Origin: Marivivens donghaensis
GTDB lineage: Bacteria; Pseudomonadota; Alphaproteobacteria; Rhodobacterales; Rhodobacteraceae
Reading direction: 5' to 3'
Assembly (NCBI RefSeq): GCF_011806565.1
Contig: NZ_JAATOP010000001.1
Span: 186,001-250,000, forward strand
Length of the DNA stretch: 64,000 nt
The translations under genes and the position numbers were made by a program. Positions 43,654 to 53,832 of the stretch are shown in pieces. The notes beneath the pieces were generated by a model. The model was not told the origin of the DNA, made no database searches, and saw only the letters and a program-made list of their open reading frames with translations. The first letter of the stretch is position 1. Every line of letters begins with the position of its first letter.

Positions 43654-44699
43654 CGCAGGTGTGCGAGGAACGTCTCGACGTTTTCGTCGGTCGTTGACCA
43701 GCTACACACGAGGCGCGCTGCGAGGGCTTCTTCCGGCGCGCCTTCGAGGCTCTGGTTGAAGGGCCAGAGGTAATACATTGCGCCGGCCTTGTGGGCCGCT
43801 TGGTGGCCGCTGCGCGGGAAGCGGGCAAAGACGCAGTTCGCGTCGGTCGGGTGCAGGAGCGATGCGCCTTCAATCTGCTGGATGCCTTCGCTCAGCTTTG
43901 CCGCCATCGCGTTGGCGTTCGTCGCTAGATCGAGCCAGAGGTTATCGTCTAGGTAGACGTCCATCTGGGCCGACAGGTAGCGATGCTTGGAGAATAGGTG
44001 CCCACCACGCTTGCGGCGCAGTTCGAATTCCCAAGCCTTCTCGGGATTGAAGATCACGACAGCTTCGACACCCATCAGCCCGTTCTTGGTGCCGCCGAAG
44101 GACAGGATGTCGACGCCTGCGCGCCATGTCATCTCTGCCGGAGTGGCGCCGGTCGAGACGATGGCGTTGGCGAAGCGGGCGCCGTCCATGTGGACGGGCA
44201 GGTTGTAGTCGCGGGCGACGGCGGTGAGGGCCGTGACTTCTGCGACCGAATAGACGGTGCCGTTCTCGGTCACGTTGGTGATCGACACAGCGCCGCGCTG
44301 CATGTTGTGGACGCCAGCGCGGCCGGTGAACTCAATCGACTTGCGCAGGGCATCGGGCGACATCTTCGCGTGCTCTCCTTCGACCAGCGCGAGCTTGCCG
44401 CCGCCGATGTAGAATTCGGGCGCACCGCACTCGTCTTCTTCGATGTGGGCATTTTGGTGGCAGAACACGGTCTGCCACGGCTCGACCATGATCGACAGCG
44501 CGAGCGCGTTGGCCGAGCTACCCGTGGGCACAAAATAGACAGCCGCTTCGGGCGCTTCGAACAGGTCGCGGATTTTCTGGGCGGCGGACTTGGTCACGTC
44601 GTCAGCGCCGTAGCCGCTGGCGTAGCCCTCGTTGGCTTTGGCGAGCGCTTCGAAGACCTTGGGGTGCGCGGGGCTCGAATTGTCGGAGGCAAAGAACAT
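43650..44699 (-). CDS. ltaE: Low-specificity L-threonine aldolase
   Basis: 349-residue PLP enzyme. FASDNSSPAHPKVFEAL at the N-terminus, HMDGARFANA and SFGGTKNGLMGVEAVV (PLP Lys in GGTKN) are diagnostic. Cleaves L-threonine/allo-threonine to glycine and acetaldehyde. The ATG shares a base with the stop of the YcgN-like gene (TGATG), so ribF, ycgN and ltaE form one minus-strand unit. Confidence 0.95.
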   Translation of the reverse strand: MFFASDNSSPAHPKVFEALAKANEGYASGYGADDVTKSAAQKIRDLFEAPEAAVYFVPTGSSANALALSIMVEPWQTVFCHQNAHIEEDECGAPEFYIGGGKLALVEGEHAKMSPDALRKSIEFTGRAGVHNMQRGAVSITNVTENGTVYSVAEVTALTAVARDYNLPVHMDGARFANAIVSTGATPAEMTWRAGVDILSFGGTKNGLMGVEAVVIFNPEKAWEFELRRKRGGHLFSKHRYLSAQMDVYLDDNLWLDLATNANAMAAKLSEGIQQIEGASLLHPTDANCVFARFPRSGHQAAHKAGAMYYLWPFNQSLEGAPEEALAARLVCSWSTTDENVETFLAHLR

Positions 44700-45166
44700 C
44701 AGGTGGGTTCCTCAATAATGTAGTCTTCCCAGTCGTCATCGGCGACGTCGAACTCCGACACGGTCTGGCCGCGCAGGGATGCGTGCGCTTCGTGGACCGT
44801 TTCCGGACGGCCTGTCAGCAGCGGATGCCACTCGGGAAGCGGCTGACCCATGTGCAGAAGGCGGTAGGCGCAGGTCTGCGGGAGCCAGTAAAGGTTTTCG
44901 GTAATGGTTTTCGGCGAAAGGACAATGCACTCGGGAACGAACTGGTGACGGATCGGATACTGGCTACATAGGCAGGTATCGTCGTCCAGCAACCGGCAGG
45001 CCACGCGGGTCAGCGCCACTTCGCCGGTTTCCTCGTCTTCGAGCTTGTTCAGGCAGCACTTGCCGCAGCCATCGCAGAGGGCTTCCCACTGCGGGCGGGA
45101 CATCTTGGCCATCGGGATTTTTTCCCAAAAACGATGGCCGAGACCTTTGCGATCAATTTCCGTCAT
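44699..45166 (-). CDS. ycgN: YcgN/UPF0260 family cysteine-cluster protein
   Basis: 155 residues from the ATG at 45166 (MTEIDRKGLGHRFWEK). Cys cluster CDGCGKCC near 31-38, CRLLDDDTCLCSQYPIR and PQTCAYRLLHMGQPLPEWHPL: the YkgJ/YcgN-type metal-binding pattern. The biochemical role is unclear; a zinc or Fe-S cluster is likely. It starts 14 nt inside the ribF 3' end, so translation is coupled. Confidence 0.92.
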   Translation of the reverse strand: MTEIDRKGLGHRFWEKIPMAKMSRPQWEALCDGCGKCCLNKLEDEETGEVALTRVACRLLDDDTCLCSQYPIRHQFVPECIVLSPKTITENLYWLPQTCAYRLLHMGQPLPEWHPLLTGRPETVHEAHASLRGQTVSEFDVADDDWEDYIIEEPT

Positions 45167-46097
45167 TTGCGAGGATCTCTCGGCTTTGGCGGCAGTCGGC
45201 ATCCATCTGGTCGATGAGCGCCTGAAGGCTGTCGAACTTGAGTTCGGGGCGAAGGTATTCGATCAGGGCGACCGACAGCATCGTGCCGTAGAGGTCGCCT
45301 TTGAAATCGAAGATGAAAGTTTCGATGTTGGGCACGTTGTCCTGACCGAACATCGGGCGCACACCGATGGAAGCCGCGCCGCCATAGGTGCCCTTATAGG
45401 TGCCTTCGAGCACGTCGATCTTCACGGCATAGACACCCAGCTTCGGCTGGTGCAGCCCTTCGATCGACATATTGGCGGTCGGGTAGCCGAGGTCACGGCC
45501 ACGCTGGTCACCGCGAATAACTTCGCCTTCGATCCGATGCAGGTGGCCTAACATCGCCGCGGCATCACCGGGACGGCCTTCGGCCAGCGCATTGCGGATG
45601 TTGGTGGAGGACACTTCTTCTTCCAGCGACAGAAGCGGGGTGACGGTCACGCCGAACCCAAGCTCTGCGCCGAGGTTTTTGAGCGTGTTCACATCACCTG
45701 CACGCGCCTTGCCAAAGAAGAAATCCTCTCCGACGACCACATGAGCGAGGCCAAGGCGATCAACGATGATCTGCTGGGCAAACTCGCGGGGCGACAGTCC
45801 GGCGAGCGCCGCGTTGAACGGCACTTCGTAAAGCTTCTCAACGCCGAGCTTTTCAAGGCGGTGAGCTTTCGCTTCGGCATTCATCAAGCGGAACGCAGGG
45901 GCATCCGGAGCGAAGAACTGGCGCGGATGCGGCTCGAACGTCATGACGCCCAGCGGCAGGCCAGCCTCGTCAGCGACCTTGCGGGCCAGCGAGATGACGG
46001 CCTGATGGCCGAGGTGAACACCATCGAAATTACCGATGGCTGCAACGGCGCCACGGTCACTCGGGTCGATATAAAGGGTATCGCGGATAATACGCAT
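45153..46097 (-). CDS. ribF: Bifunctional riboflavin kinase / FAD synthetase
   Basis: 314 residues. The N-terminal FAD synthetase has GNFDGVHLGHQA and SSTNIRNALAEG (nucleotidyltransferase signatures). The C-terminal riboflavin kinase has GRDLGYPTANM and GVYAV. Makes FMN then FAD. First gene of ribF-ycgN-ltaE. The start codon has no strong Shine-Dalgarno, but the N-terminus fits the family. Confidence 0.96.
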   Translation of the reverse strand: MRIIRDTLYIDPSDRGAVAAIGNFDGVHLGHQAVISLARKVADEAGLPLGVMTFEPHPRQFFAPDAPAFRLMNAEAKAHRLEKLGVEKLYEVPFNAALAGLSPREFAQQIIVDRLGLAHVVVGEDFFFGKARAGDVNTLKNLGAELGFGVTVTPLLSLEEEVSSTNIRNALAEGRPGDAAAMLGHLHRIEGEVIRGDQRGRDLGYPTANMSIEGLHQPKLGVYAVKIDVLEGTYKGTYGGAASIGVRPMFGQDNVPNIETFIFDFKGDLYGTMLSVALIEYLRPELKFDSLQALIDQMDADCRQSREILANDGN

Positions 46098-46255
46098 GAC
46101 CGATGCCTAGCCCTGCACGAACCTAGGCGCAAGATCAGAGATGTCTGTGCGCCGCCGAACTTACAATCGCACGGATTTGAATTGAAGCGGTGCATGGCCA
46201 AGCCTAACTCTGAGACTGTCGAGCTTACATTCGACGCACATTGAAAGATACACTC

Positions 46256-47008
46256 ATGAACAAATTTGGTTTCGCCGGCATCTCGCTGGCCGCTTCGCTC
46301 CTCGCGATGCCCGTTTTTGCGGCTGGCACCCATTGGACCTATTCCGGCGATGAAGGCCCCGACCACTGGGGCGAGCTGCCGAAAGAGTACGCATCCTGCT
46401 CCGGCGGTACGTTGCAGTCGCCGATCGACCTGTCGGGCGCCGAAACATCGGGCACAGTCAATTACGAATTCGACGACCAGCCGGTCGCGCTGAACATCCT
46501 GAACAATGGCCACACCGTGCAGTTCAACACAGCTGAAGGCGGCGATCTGGTTGAGGCGGGCAAGGCGTTCCACCTCGCGCAGATCCACTTCCATACGCCG
46601 AGCGAGCACGATGTGGACGGCAAGGAATTCCCGATCGAGGCGCACTTTGTTCACCAAGCCGACGACGGCGCGCTGGCTGTTCTGGGCGTTCTGATCGAGG
46701 AAGGTGAGGCGAACGCGACCCTGCAAACCGTGATCGACAATATGCCGACCACGTCGACCGAGGCGACGGATGTTGCGGGCGTGACCATCGACCCGAACGG
46801 CCTGATCCCCGCGTCTCACGAAATCTACCGCTACATGGGTTCGCTCACGACGCCGCCCTGTTCGGAAGGTGTGAACTGGCACGTTCTGGCCACGCCGATG
46901 ACGGCCTCGGCAGAGCAGATCGCGGCCCTGTCCGAGGTTCTGAACCACAACAACCGCCCGCTCCAGCCGCTGAACGCGCGTCTGCTGGTCGGTCCGTCGG
47001 GTAACTGA
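46256..47008 (+). CDS. Periplasmic alpha-class carbonic anhydrase
   Basis: 250 residues from the ATG at 46256 (a TTG five codons upstream is also open). Signal peptide MNKFGFAGISLAASLLAMPVFA. The three zinc His are visible: two in QIHFHTPSEH and one in IEAHFVHQ. GGTLQSPIDL and SLTTPPCSEGVNW are family motifs. Interconverts CO2 and bicarbonate in the periplasm. It ends one base from the convergent MaoC gene. Confidence 0.95.
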   Translation: MNKFGFAGISLAASLLAMPVFAAGTHWTYSGDEGPDHWGELPKEYASCSGGTLQSPIDLSGAETSGTVNYEFDDQPVALNILNNGHTVQFNTAEGGDLVEAGKAFHLAQIHFHTPSEHDVDGKEFPIEAHFVHQADDGALAVLGVLIEEGEANATLQTVIDNMPTTSTEATDVAGVTIDPNGLIPASHEIYRYMGSLTTPPCSEGVNWHVLATPMTASAEQIAALSEVLNHNNRPLQPLNARLLVGPSGN

Positions 47009-47452
47009 TCAGTCGAATTTACGGCTGGGGGCTAGGACGACAGCTTCGCCTATCAGCACCTTTTTGTTGTTCACGAGGCAACGGGTATCAAGGGTGACGC
47101 GGCGCTTGGAGTGGTCGATGTTGATGACCTCGACTTCAGCCAGCACCATGTCACCCGGACGTACCGGTGCAAGGAACTTCAGGTTCTGACCAAGGTAGAC
47201 TGTGCCGTGGCCGGGAAGCTGTTCGCCGATCACGGCAGAGACCAGACCGGCGGTCAGCATACCGTGCGAGATACGGCCTTCGAAGATCGTATCCTGCGCG
47301 TATGCGTCGTCCAGATGGACCGGATTTCTGTCGGTCGACACTTCGGCAAACAGTTCGATATCGCGATCGGTCACGACTTTCCGCAGGGAGCGGACCATGC
47401 CGATCTCGATATCCTCGATGCAGATCGTTCCGCGGGGGGCGTTATCCAGCAT
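47009..47452 (-). CDS. MaoC-like hot-dog dehydratase family protein
   Basis: 147 residues from the ATG at 47452 (MLDNAPRGTICIEDIEIG), with GGAG 6 nt ahead; in-frame ATG at 47464 and TTG at 47473 are alternatives. Single hot-dog domain with the hydratase 2 motif DRNPVHLDDAYA and ISHGMLTAGLVSAVIGEQLPG. These act as enoyl-CoA hydratases on short R-specific substrates. The acyl pathway is not evident from neighbours. Confidence 0.9.
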   Translation of the reverse strand: MLDNAPRGTICIEDIEIGMVRSLRKVVTDRDIELFAEVSTDRNPVHLDDAYAQDTIFEGRISHGMLTAGLVSAVIGEQLPGHGTVYLGQNLKFLAPVRPGDMVLAEVEVINIDHSKRRVTLDTRCLVNNKKVLIGEAVVLAPSRKFD

Positions 47453-47543
47453 ATTTGGCTCCATGAGTAACAAAAAGTCCCATTGTCCATATTGGGTGTA
47501 ATTTTGTTACTTTGCGGATGCAGAAAAATCAACCCCCTTTAGA

Positions 47544-48416
47544 CTAACTTAGGAAGCCGATCGAATAGGTCGGCGCCTGCATTTCTTTTTCGAGATAAGC
47601 ACTTAGCGCGTCCGCATCTGGCTGCGTTTCGGTTTTTGTCTCTTCCGCCGCGATGCCGCCAGTGATGAAGAGGGAATCATAGCCCTCTCCCTGAGCGCCC
47701 GAGATGTCCGTTTTGATTCCGTCACCGATGCAGATGATCTGGGCTTCGTCAGGCTCGATACCTTCCTGAAGCAGGCGGCGACGGGCGAGGTCGTAGATCG
47801 GCGGGTGCGGCTTGCCGAAGTACAGCGTCTCGCCGCCCATTTCCTCATAGACCTTCGCAACGGCACCGGCGCACCATTCGCGCTTGTCGCCGCGGTCGAT
47901 GATGATGTCAGGGTTCGCGCAGAGCATCTTCAGACCCTTTTCGCGGGCGAGCAGAAGTTGCGGACGCATGTCCTGCGGGTCGGCCTGCGGATCGAACGGG
48001 CCGCAGTTCACGATGCCTTCGGCGTCGTCGAGCGGCACGCGCTGAATGTCCACGGGGTTCTCGACGACCTTGATCGGGTTAAAGAACGTCAGGTCGCGGT
48101 CTTCACCGATGAACCAGACTTTTTCGCCCACAGCGCCGGAGAACATGGCAACACGCGCCGCGTCACCAGAGGTAGAGATCGCATCCCAAGTGTCGTCGGG
48201 CAGACCCCAATTCTTCATCTGCTCGACAACCAGCGGCCACGCGCGCGGGGCGTTCGTCACATAGATGACCTTGCCGCCGCTCTGACGGTAAGCCTGCATT
48301 GCTGCAACGGCTTCGGAGAACGCTTCGATCCCGTTGTGCATACAGCCCCAGAGATCCACGAAAGCGGCGTCATACTGGTCGGAGATTTCGGCAAAGGAAT
48401 TAATGATCTGGGTCAT
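47544..48416 (-). CDS. TIGR01459-type class IIA HAD hydrolase (NagD-like)
   Basis: 290 residues. HAD motif I is DLWGCMHNG (DxWGxxH variant of DxDGxL), motif II VTNAPRAW (Thr replaced in part), KPHPPIYD with motif III Lys, and GDGIKTDISGAQ (motif IV). A cap of class IIA lies in between. Phosphatase or phosphoglycolate-type activity is expected, but the substrate is unknown. Ends 67 bp before the MaoC start, same strand. Confidence 0.9.
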   Translation of the reverse strand: MTQIINSFAEISDQYDAAFVDLWGCMHNGIEAFSEAVAAMQAYRQSGGKVIYVTNAPRAWPLVVEQMKNWGLPDDTWDAISTSGDAARVAMFSGAVGEKVWFIGEDRDLTFFNPIKVVENPVDIQRVPLDDAEGIVNCGPFDPQADPQDMRPQLLLAREKGLKMLCANPDIIIDRGDKREWCAGAVAKVYEEMGGETLYFGKPHPPIYDLARRRLLQEGIEPDEAQIICIGDGIKTDISGAQGEGYDSLFITGGIAAEETKTETQPDADALSAYLEKEMQAPTYSIGFLS

Positions 48417-48482
48417 AGGGAGCCCTGTTAACTAAGGTTTCCCATTGACTATAGACCGCTCGTTTAAAAGGAAAGCGTCGCC

Positions 48483-48956
48483 TTAGTCGAAGGCTTGCGG
48501 ATAACGCAGCTCGAGGCTCTTCGCTTTCGCGGGGCCTGCAACCATCGTGTGGCCGACGGGGTAGGGCGATGTCAGGCCCTCCGGCGCGGGGCGGAAACCG
48601 GCGGTGGTATAAAGCGCCGGATCGCCGAGCATCACGAGCGTCTGGTCCGTCATGCGGGCCCACTCGGTAATTATGCCGACCATCCGTTTGCCGTAGCCCA
48701 TGCCGTGCAGGTCGGGATGGATCGCCACAGGCGCGAGGCAAAGCCAACCCTTCGGCGCGATCATGCGGGACAGCGCGAGGTAGCCGACGATGCCCTGTTC
48801 TGACGGCAGAACCATTTCGCCCGCCATTGCCTTGGACTTGCGGAGCTTGCGCACGAGGTTCGCTTCGTCCGGCTGGCCGAATGCCGTGTTCAGCAGGGCC
48901 TCGACGGCTTGCTCTTCGCCGCTCTGCATTTCGCGGAGGAAGTCTGGTGCGAACAT
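48483..48956 (-). CDS. GNAT-family N-acetyltransferase
   Basis: 157 residues from the ATG at 48956, with AAGGAGCC ahead. GNAT motif A: LAPVAIHPDLHGMGYGKRMVG (acetyl-CoA pyrophosphate loop); motif B: LGDPALYTTAGFRPA, resembling the YhbS subgroup. The longer open frame upstream overlaps ppaC and its terminator and is rejected. Substrate unknown. Confidence 0.92.
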   Translation of the reverse strand: MFAPDFLREMQSGEEQAVEALLNTAFGQPDEANLVRKLRKSKAMAGEMVLPSEQGIVGYLALSRMIAPKGWLCLAPVAIHPDLHGMGYGKRMVGIITEWARMTDQTLVMLGDPALYTTAGFRPAPEGLTSPYPVGHTMVAGPAKAKSLELRYPQAFD

Positions 48957-48974
48957 GGTAGGCTCCTTAAATAA

Positions 48975-48998
48975 AAAGGCCCGCACATTGGCGGGCCT
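48975..48998 (-). terminator. Intrinsic terminator of ppaC
   Basis: AGGCCCGC (48977-48984) pairs with GCGGGCCT (48991-48998) around ACATTG. On the minus strand the stem is followed by TTTTTAT. Confidence 0.88.
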
Positions 48999-49017
48999 CT
49001 GAAAGATCGGTCGAAGC

Positions 49018-49938
49018 TCAGAGTTTGAGGTTCGGGATGATCTGCTTCTTGCGGGACATGATGCCGGGAAGAACAACGCTGTCGCCTTCGACGGTCGCAT
49101 CGAACGACTTCTCGGCAACGGTTTTGACCAGATCGTTCGGGACGAACAGGGTGGCTTCTTCGTTCAGAATGTCGACGACGAACAGCAGAACCTGATCAAC
49201 GCCGTCTTCGGCTGCAACGGCAGCCATCGATTCCATGATCGACGCTTTGCGGTCCAGAACCAGCTTCGGCGCGGTGGTCTCGAGAACCGAAACGCGGAAC
49301 TTGGTGCCTTCGACGGCGTATTCTTTCGAGTCCATGCGGATCAGTTCAGCGTCCGAGAATGCCGAGATGTCCGACTTGGCTTCGAACATTTCCGAAGCAT
49401 AGGCGCCGAGGTCGATGTTCAGTTCCGAAGCGAGCTTCTGGGCCAGCGCCTTGTCGACGTCGGTGGTGGTCGGCGAACGGAATTCGAGGGTGTCGGACAG
49501 GATGCACGACAGCATAGCGCCCTTGATGTTGTCCGGCATCTTGTTGGCGTCGTCGCCCATCAGGTCGTACATGATGGTCGCGGTGCAGGCGAGCGGACGG
49601 ATGGTGATGTCGATCGGGCCTTTGGTTTCCAGACCGCCGACCAGTTTGTGGTGGTCGATGATGGCGGTGATGTCTGCTGCGTTGATGTCAGCGGGCAGCT
49701 CGGCAGGGTTGTTGGTGTCAACGATGACAACCTGCTGGCCGGCGTCGACCGACGAAATGATTTCCGGCTTCTCGAAGCCCCACTTTTCAACGACGAAAGC
49801 GGCTTCGGTGTTCGGCTCGCCGAGCAGAACCGGCTTGGCGTCGACGCCCTTAACTTCGTTGAGGTACCAAGCCCAGATAAGCGGGGAGCCGGTAGAGTCG
49901 GTGTCGGGGGATTTATGGCCGAAAACAAGAGTCGTCAT
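49018..49938 (-). CDS. ppaC: Manganese-dependent inorganic pyrophosphatase (family II)
   Basis: 306 residues. FGHKSPDTDS at the N-terminus (metal-binding His and Asp), VDTNN, and the DHH motif IIDHHK near 92-97 define the DHH phosphoesterase family II PPase. The C-terminal DHHA2 domain ends with SRKKQIIPNL. Hydrolyses pyrophosphate, driving biosynthesis. Monocistronic with a terminator at 48977-48998. Confidence 0.96.
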   Translation of the reverse strand: MTTLVFGHKSPDTDSTGSPLIWAWYLNEVKGVDAKPVLLGEPNTEAAFVVEKWGFEKPEIISSVDAGQQVVIVDTNNPAELPADINAADITAIIDHHKLVGGLETKGPIDITIRPLACTATIMYDLMGDDANKMPDNIKGAMLSCILSDTLEFRSPTTTDVDKALAQKLASELNIDLGAYASEMFEAKSDISAFSDAELIRMDSKEYAVEGTKFRVSVLETTAPKLVLDRKASIMESMAAVAAEDGVDQVLLFVVDILNEEATLFVPNDLVKTVAEKSFDATVEGDSVVLPGIMSRKKQIIPNLKL

Positions 49939-50038
49939 TTATCGCATCCTTAAAAGGAAAATTGGGTCGCGGGCCTTATAGGAAGGCCAAACGCCTTTGT
50001 CACCAGCGATGAACGGTCCGAATGCCGCAGGGCAGCAG

Positions 50039-51034
50039 TCATTCGATACGCGCAATGCTCCAGCCGTTTTCCGCGAGCAGATTGAGGATGCCGTCCTCTC
50101 CGGGCAGGTGGGCGGCACCGACCACAATAGAGATGTCATCATAATCAGTGGTTTCGGCCTCGATCACGGGAATCCAGTTGTGGTTTCGCTGGTCCAGCAG
50201 CAGATCGTTCTGGTCCGCCATAATCCGGTCGGCCTCATCGGGGTCGGCGTAAGGCGCGAGCAGTTCGGGAATGGTATCGGCCACCATCAGTAGGCTGATG
50301 TCCTGATCAAGATAGGCGTTCACCATGGTCGAGAGCGTCGCGTTGATGATCTCGGGGTTGAAGTTGGCGATCTCCAGCGTCGCGATCTGGTCGTCCAGAG
50401 GCATACTGTCCATCAGTTCGAAAATGGTCGTCGGCGTTTCGAGGCTCTTGTTCGGGATGTCCATTTCCTGCGCCGCGAGGAACGCGCTGTGATCGACGCC
50501 TTCCATCGTGGCCGGATCTTGCACGTCAATACATTCGCTCATCAGCGAAAGCTGTGTCGCGACCATGAAGGGCTTCAGCCGACCAACGGTGAACGCGGGA
50601 ATGCCGCGATCTCTGAGGACTTCATGCAGCGCGGACCACGCAACGGGGTCCATCAGGTCGATCAGGGTCTTGTTGTCCGGCAGCAGGATCAGCGACGGGT
50701 CGGCGGCGAGCATCTGATTGACCTTGGCGAAATCCTCGGCGGAGGCTTCGGTCAGCAGCACCTCGGTCGGCGCGATCACCTCGTCCACCATCGTCGCAAT
50801 CAGCGGCTCCAGCTCGGGCGTGTATATGTGAATACTACCGGCGATATATAGAGTGTCCTCGCCGCGCGTGGCAGTCCAGAAAAGACCCTGCGCGTTGATG
50901 ACGTCAGCGGCTTTGGCCTGCACCTCGGCCTGACGTTCTTGCGACAGAAACTCCATGAACGACATCTCGCCGCAGAACGCGTCCGCTTGGGTGGCGGTCA
51001 GAATGGCGATCGTCGGCAGCAAAAAGCGCTTCAT
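50039..51034 (-). CDS. TraB/GumN family exported protein
   Basis: 331 residues from the ATG at 51034 (MKRFLLPTIAILTATQADAF), with AGGGGA upstream. Signal peptide of about 19 residues. The TraB/GumN core shows GSIHIYTPELEPL and the C-terminal VVGAAHLPGEDGILNLLAENGW, the GxxH motifs of this (Tiki-like) family. Tiki proteins are metalloproteases, so a periplasmic protease is possible but unproven. It starts 20 bp after the small ORF at 51055. Confidence 0.9.
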   Translation of the reverse strand: MKRFLLPTIAILTATQADAFCGEMSFMEFLSQERQAEVQAKAADVINAQGLFWTATRGEDTLYIAGSIHIYTPELEPLIATMVDEVIAPTEVLLTEASAEDFAKVNQMLAADPSLILLPDNKTLIDLMDPVAWSALHEVLRDRGIPAFTVGRLKPFMVATQLSLMSECIDVQDPATMEGVDHSAFLAAQEMDIPNKSLETPTTIFELMDSMPLDDQIATLEIANFNPEIINATLSTMVNAYLDQDISLLMVADTIPELLAPYADPDEADRIMADQNDLLLDQRNHNWIPVIEAETTDYDDISIVVGAAHLPGEDGILNLLAENGWSIARIE

Positions 51035-51054
51035 CAAATGTCCCCTAATTCGGC

Positions 51055-51366
51055 TCACCGCATTTGCGGTGAGCGCAAGAGTAAGAAGCCGATCCGCAGA
51101 AATCCACGGCCAATCGCAGCTCTGATTCCCAGATTGCTGGCAGGGGCGGAGCGGTCGCGGAACCGCGGATCGCGCGCGAGTTCGATCAGCGTTGCCTGCG
51201 GCTGGTGTGCTTTGGCAATTGGCTCGAAGGTGACGAACGGCTCTGCGGGCGAGTTGAAATCAAGCGCCTCGGGCGCACCACGCCGGATCGGCAAACGTTC
51301 GTCGAGTAATTTATGACGGTCCTGGCCCTGCGTCCACGCAGGTCCGCCGTTAATCGGGGGAAGCAT
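51055..51366 (-). CDS. Small hypothetical protein upstream of the TraB gene
   Basis: 103 residues starting ATG at 51366, with CAGGA 8-9 nt ahead. The sequence is Pro/Arg/Leu-rich with a central PAEPFVTFEPIAKAHQPQATLIELARDPRF stretch and a hydrophobic end (GFLRIGFLLLRSP). No known family. The composition is reasonable for coding, and the stop is 20 bp before TraB, which suggests an operon. Evidence is modest. Confidence 0.5.
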   Translation of the reverse strand: MLPPINGGPAWTQGQDRHKLLDERLPIRRGAPEALDFNSPAEPFVTFEPIAKAHQPQATLIELARDPRFRDRSAPASNLGIRAAIGRGFLRIGFLLLRSPQMR

Positions 51367-51702
51367 CGGAAAAATCCTGAAAATCTTGGGAAATGGCGAC
51401 GGCGCGAGGCTGTCGAAATAGGTTGCAGCACGGCTGGACTAGCAGGCGTGGAATCGGACTCCGTAAATCATATGCAACCTCCAAAGAGAGACAGGGTTTG
51501 TGTGGCATCTGCCTAAGCGAGTGCCCGCGCTTCACCAAGGGTAAATTTGCCTATCCAAAAAATCGTGACTTTTTTGCAAAGGGACCTGTTGACAGGGGAG
51601 GGGGGCTTTCTTAGCTATTTCGCTGTTAGCACTCACGAGTGACGAGTGCTAACACCCCTCGGGAGGGGTATTAGAGATAACTGTTAGCTAGGAGCTACAA
51701 CA
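51367..51702 (+). promoter_or_regulatory. groESL control region
   Basis: A 336-bp stretch between the divergent small ORF and groES. It holds TTGACA (51589-51594), a 17-nt spacer and TAGCTA (51612-51617), a housekeeping-type promoter with a weak -10. The CIRCE element follows at 51626-51652, where HrcA bound would block initiation or elongation. The distal part (51367-51588) shows no gene or strong repeat. Confidence 0.7.
51626..51652. promoter_or_regulatory. CIRCE element (HrcA operator)
   Basis: TTAGCACTC (51626-51634), 9-nt spacer, GAGTGCTAA (51644-51652): a perfect match to the consensus inverted repeat. HrcA would repress groESL when free GroEL is abundant. hrcA itself is not in the window. 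Confidence 0.97.
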
Positions 51703-51990
51703 ATGGCTTTCAAACCGCTGCACGACCGCGTTCTGGTTCGCCGCGTTCAGAGCGACGAAAAAACTGCTGGTGGCCTTATCATTCCGGATAGCGCCAAGGA
51801 AAAGCCGGCTGAAGGCGAAGTCGTCGCTTGTGGCGAAGGCGCCCGCAAGGACTCGGGCGAACTGATCGCAATGGCCGTCAAAGCTGGCGACCGCGTTCTG
51901 TTCGGCAAGTGGTCCGGCACCGAAGTCACCGTCGACGGTGAAGAACTTCTCATCATGAAGGAAGGCGACATTCTCGGCATCATCGCCTGA
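51703..51990 (+). CDS. groES: Co-chaperonin GroES
   Basis: 95 residues, [40 protein letters not shown] with the mobile loop at about 17-34. TAGGAGCTACAACA precedes the ATG. Heptameric lid of GroEL. First gene of the groESL operon under CIRCE control. Confidence 0.98.
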   Translation: MAFKPLHDRVLVRRVQSDEKTAGGLIIPDSAKEKPAEGEVVACGEGARKDSGELIAMAVKAGDRVLFGKWSGTEVTVDGEELLIMKEGDILGIIA

Positions 51991-52020
51991 GAACGCTTCC
52001 TGACCTGACAACAATTTTAG

Positions 52021-53676
<1,656 letters not shown>

Positions 53677-53702
53677 TCATCCGTCCCATCCGGGAAATTG
53701 GA

Positions 53703-53734
53703 ACGGGGTCGCTTCGGCGGCCCCGTTTCTTTTT
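53703..53734 (+). terminator. Intrinsic terminator of groESL
   Basis: ACGGGG and CGC on the left arm pair with GCG and CCCCGT on the right around TTCG, with one mismatch (T/G), followed by TTCTTTTT. Confidence 0.9.
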
Positions 53735-53760
53735 GTGCTGTACGAATGGGGTAGGGCGCA

Positions 53761-53790
53761 AAAAGAAAAGCCGGGCACAAGGCCCGGCCA
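53761..53790 (-). terminator. Intrinsic terminator of the smo/mtl operon
   Basis: GCCGGGC (53770-53776) pairs with GCCCGGC (53782-53788). The minus-strand RNA then runs into TTTTCTTTTT. Lies directly behind mtlK. Confidence 0.88.
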
Positions 53791-53832
53791 GTCAAGAGGG
53801 AGTCCCGACGCACAAGGCGCCGAGTCACCAAA

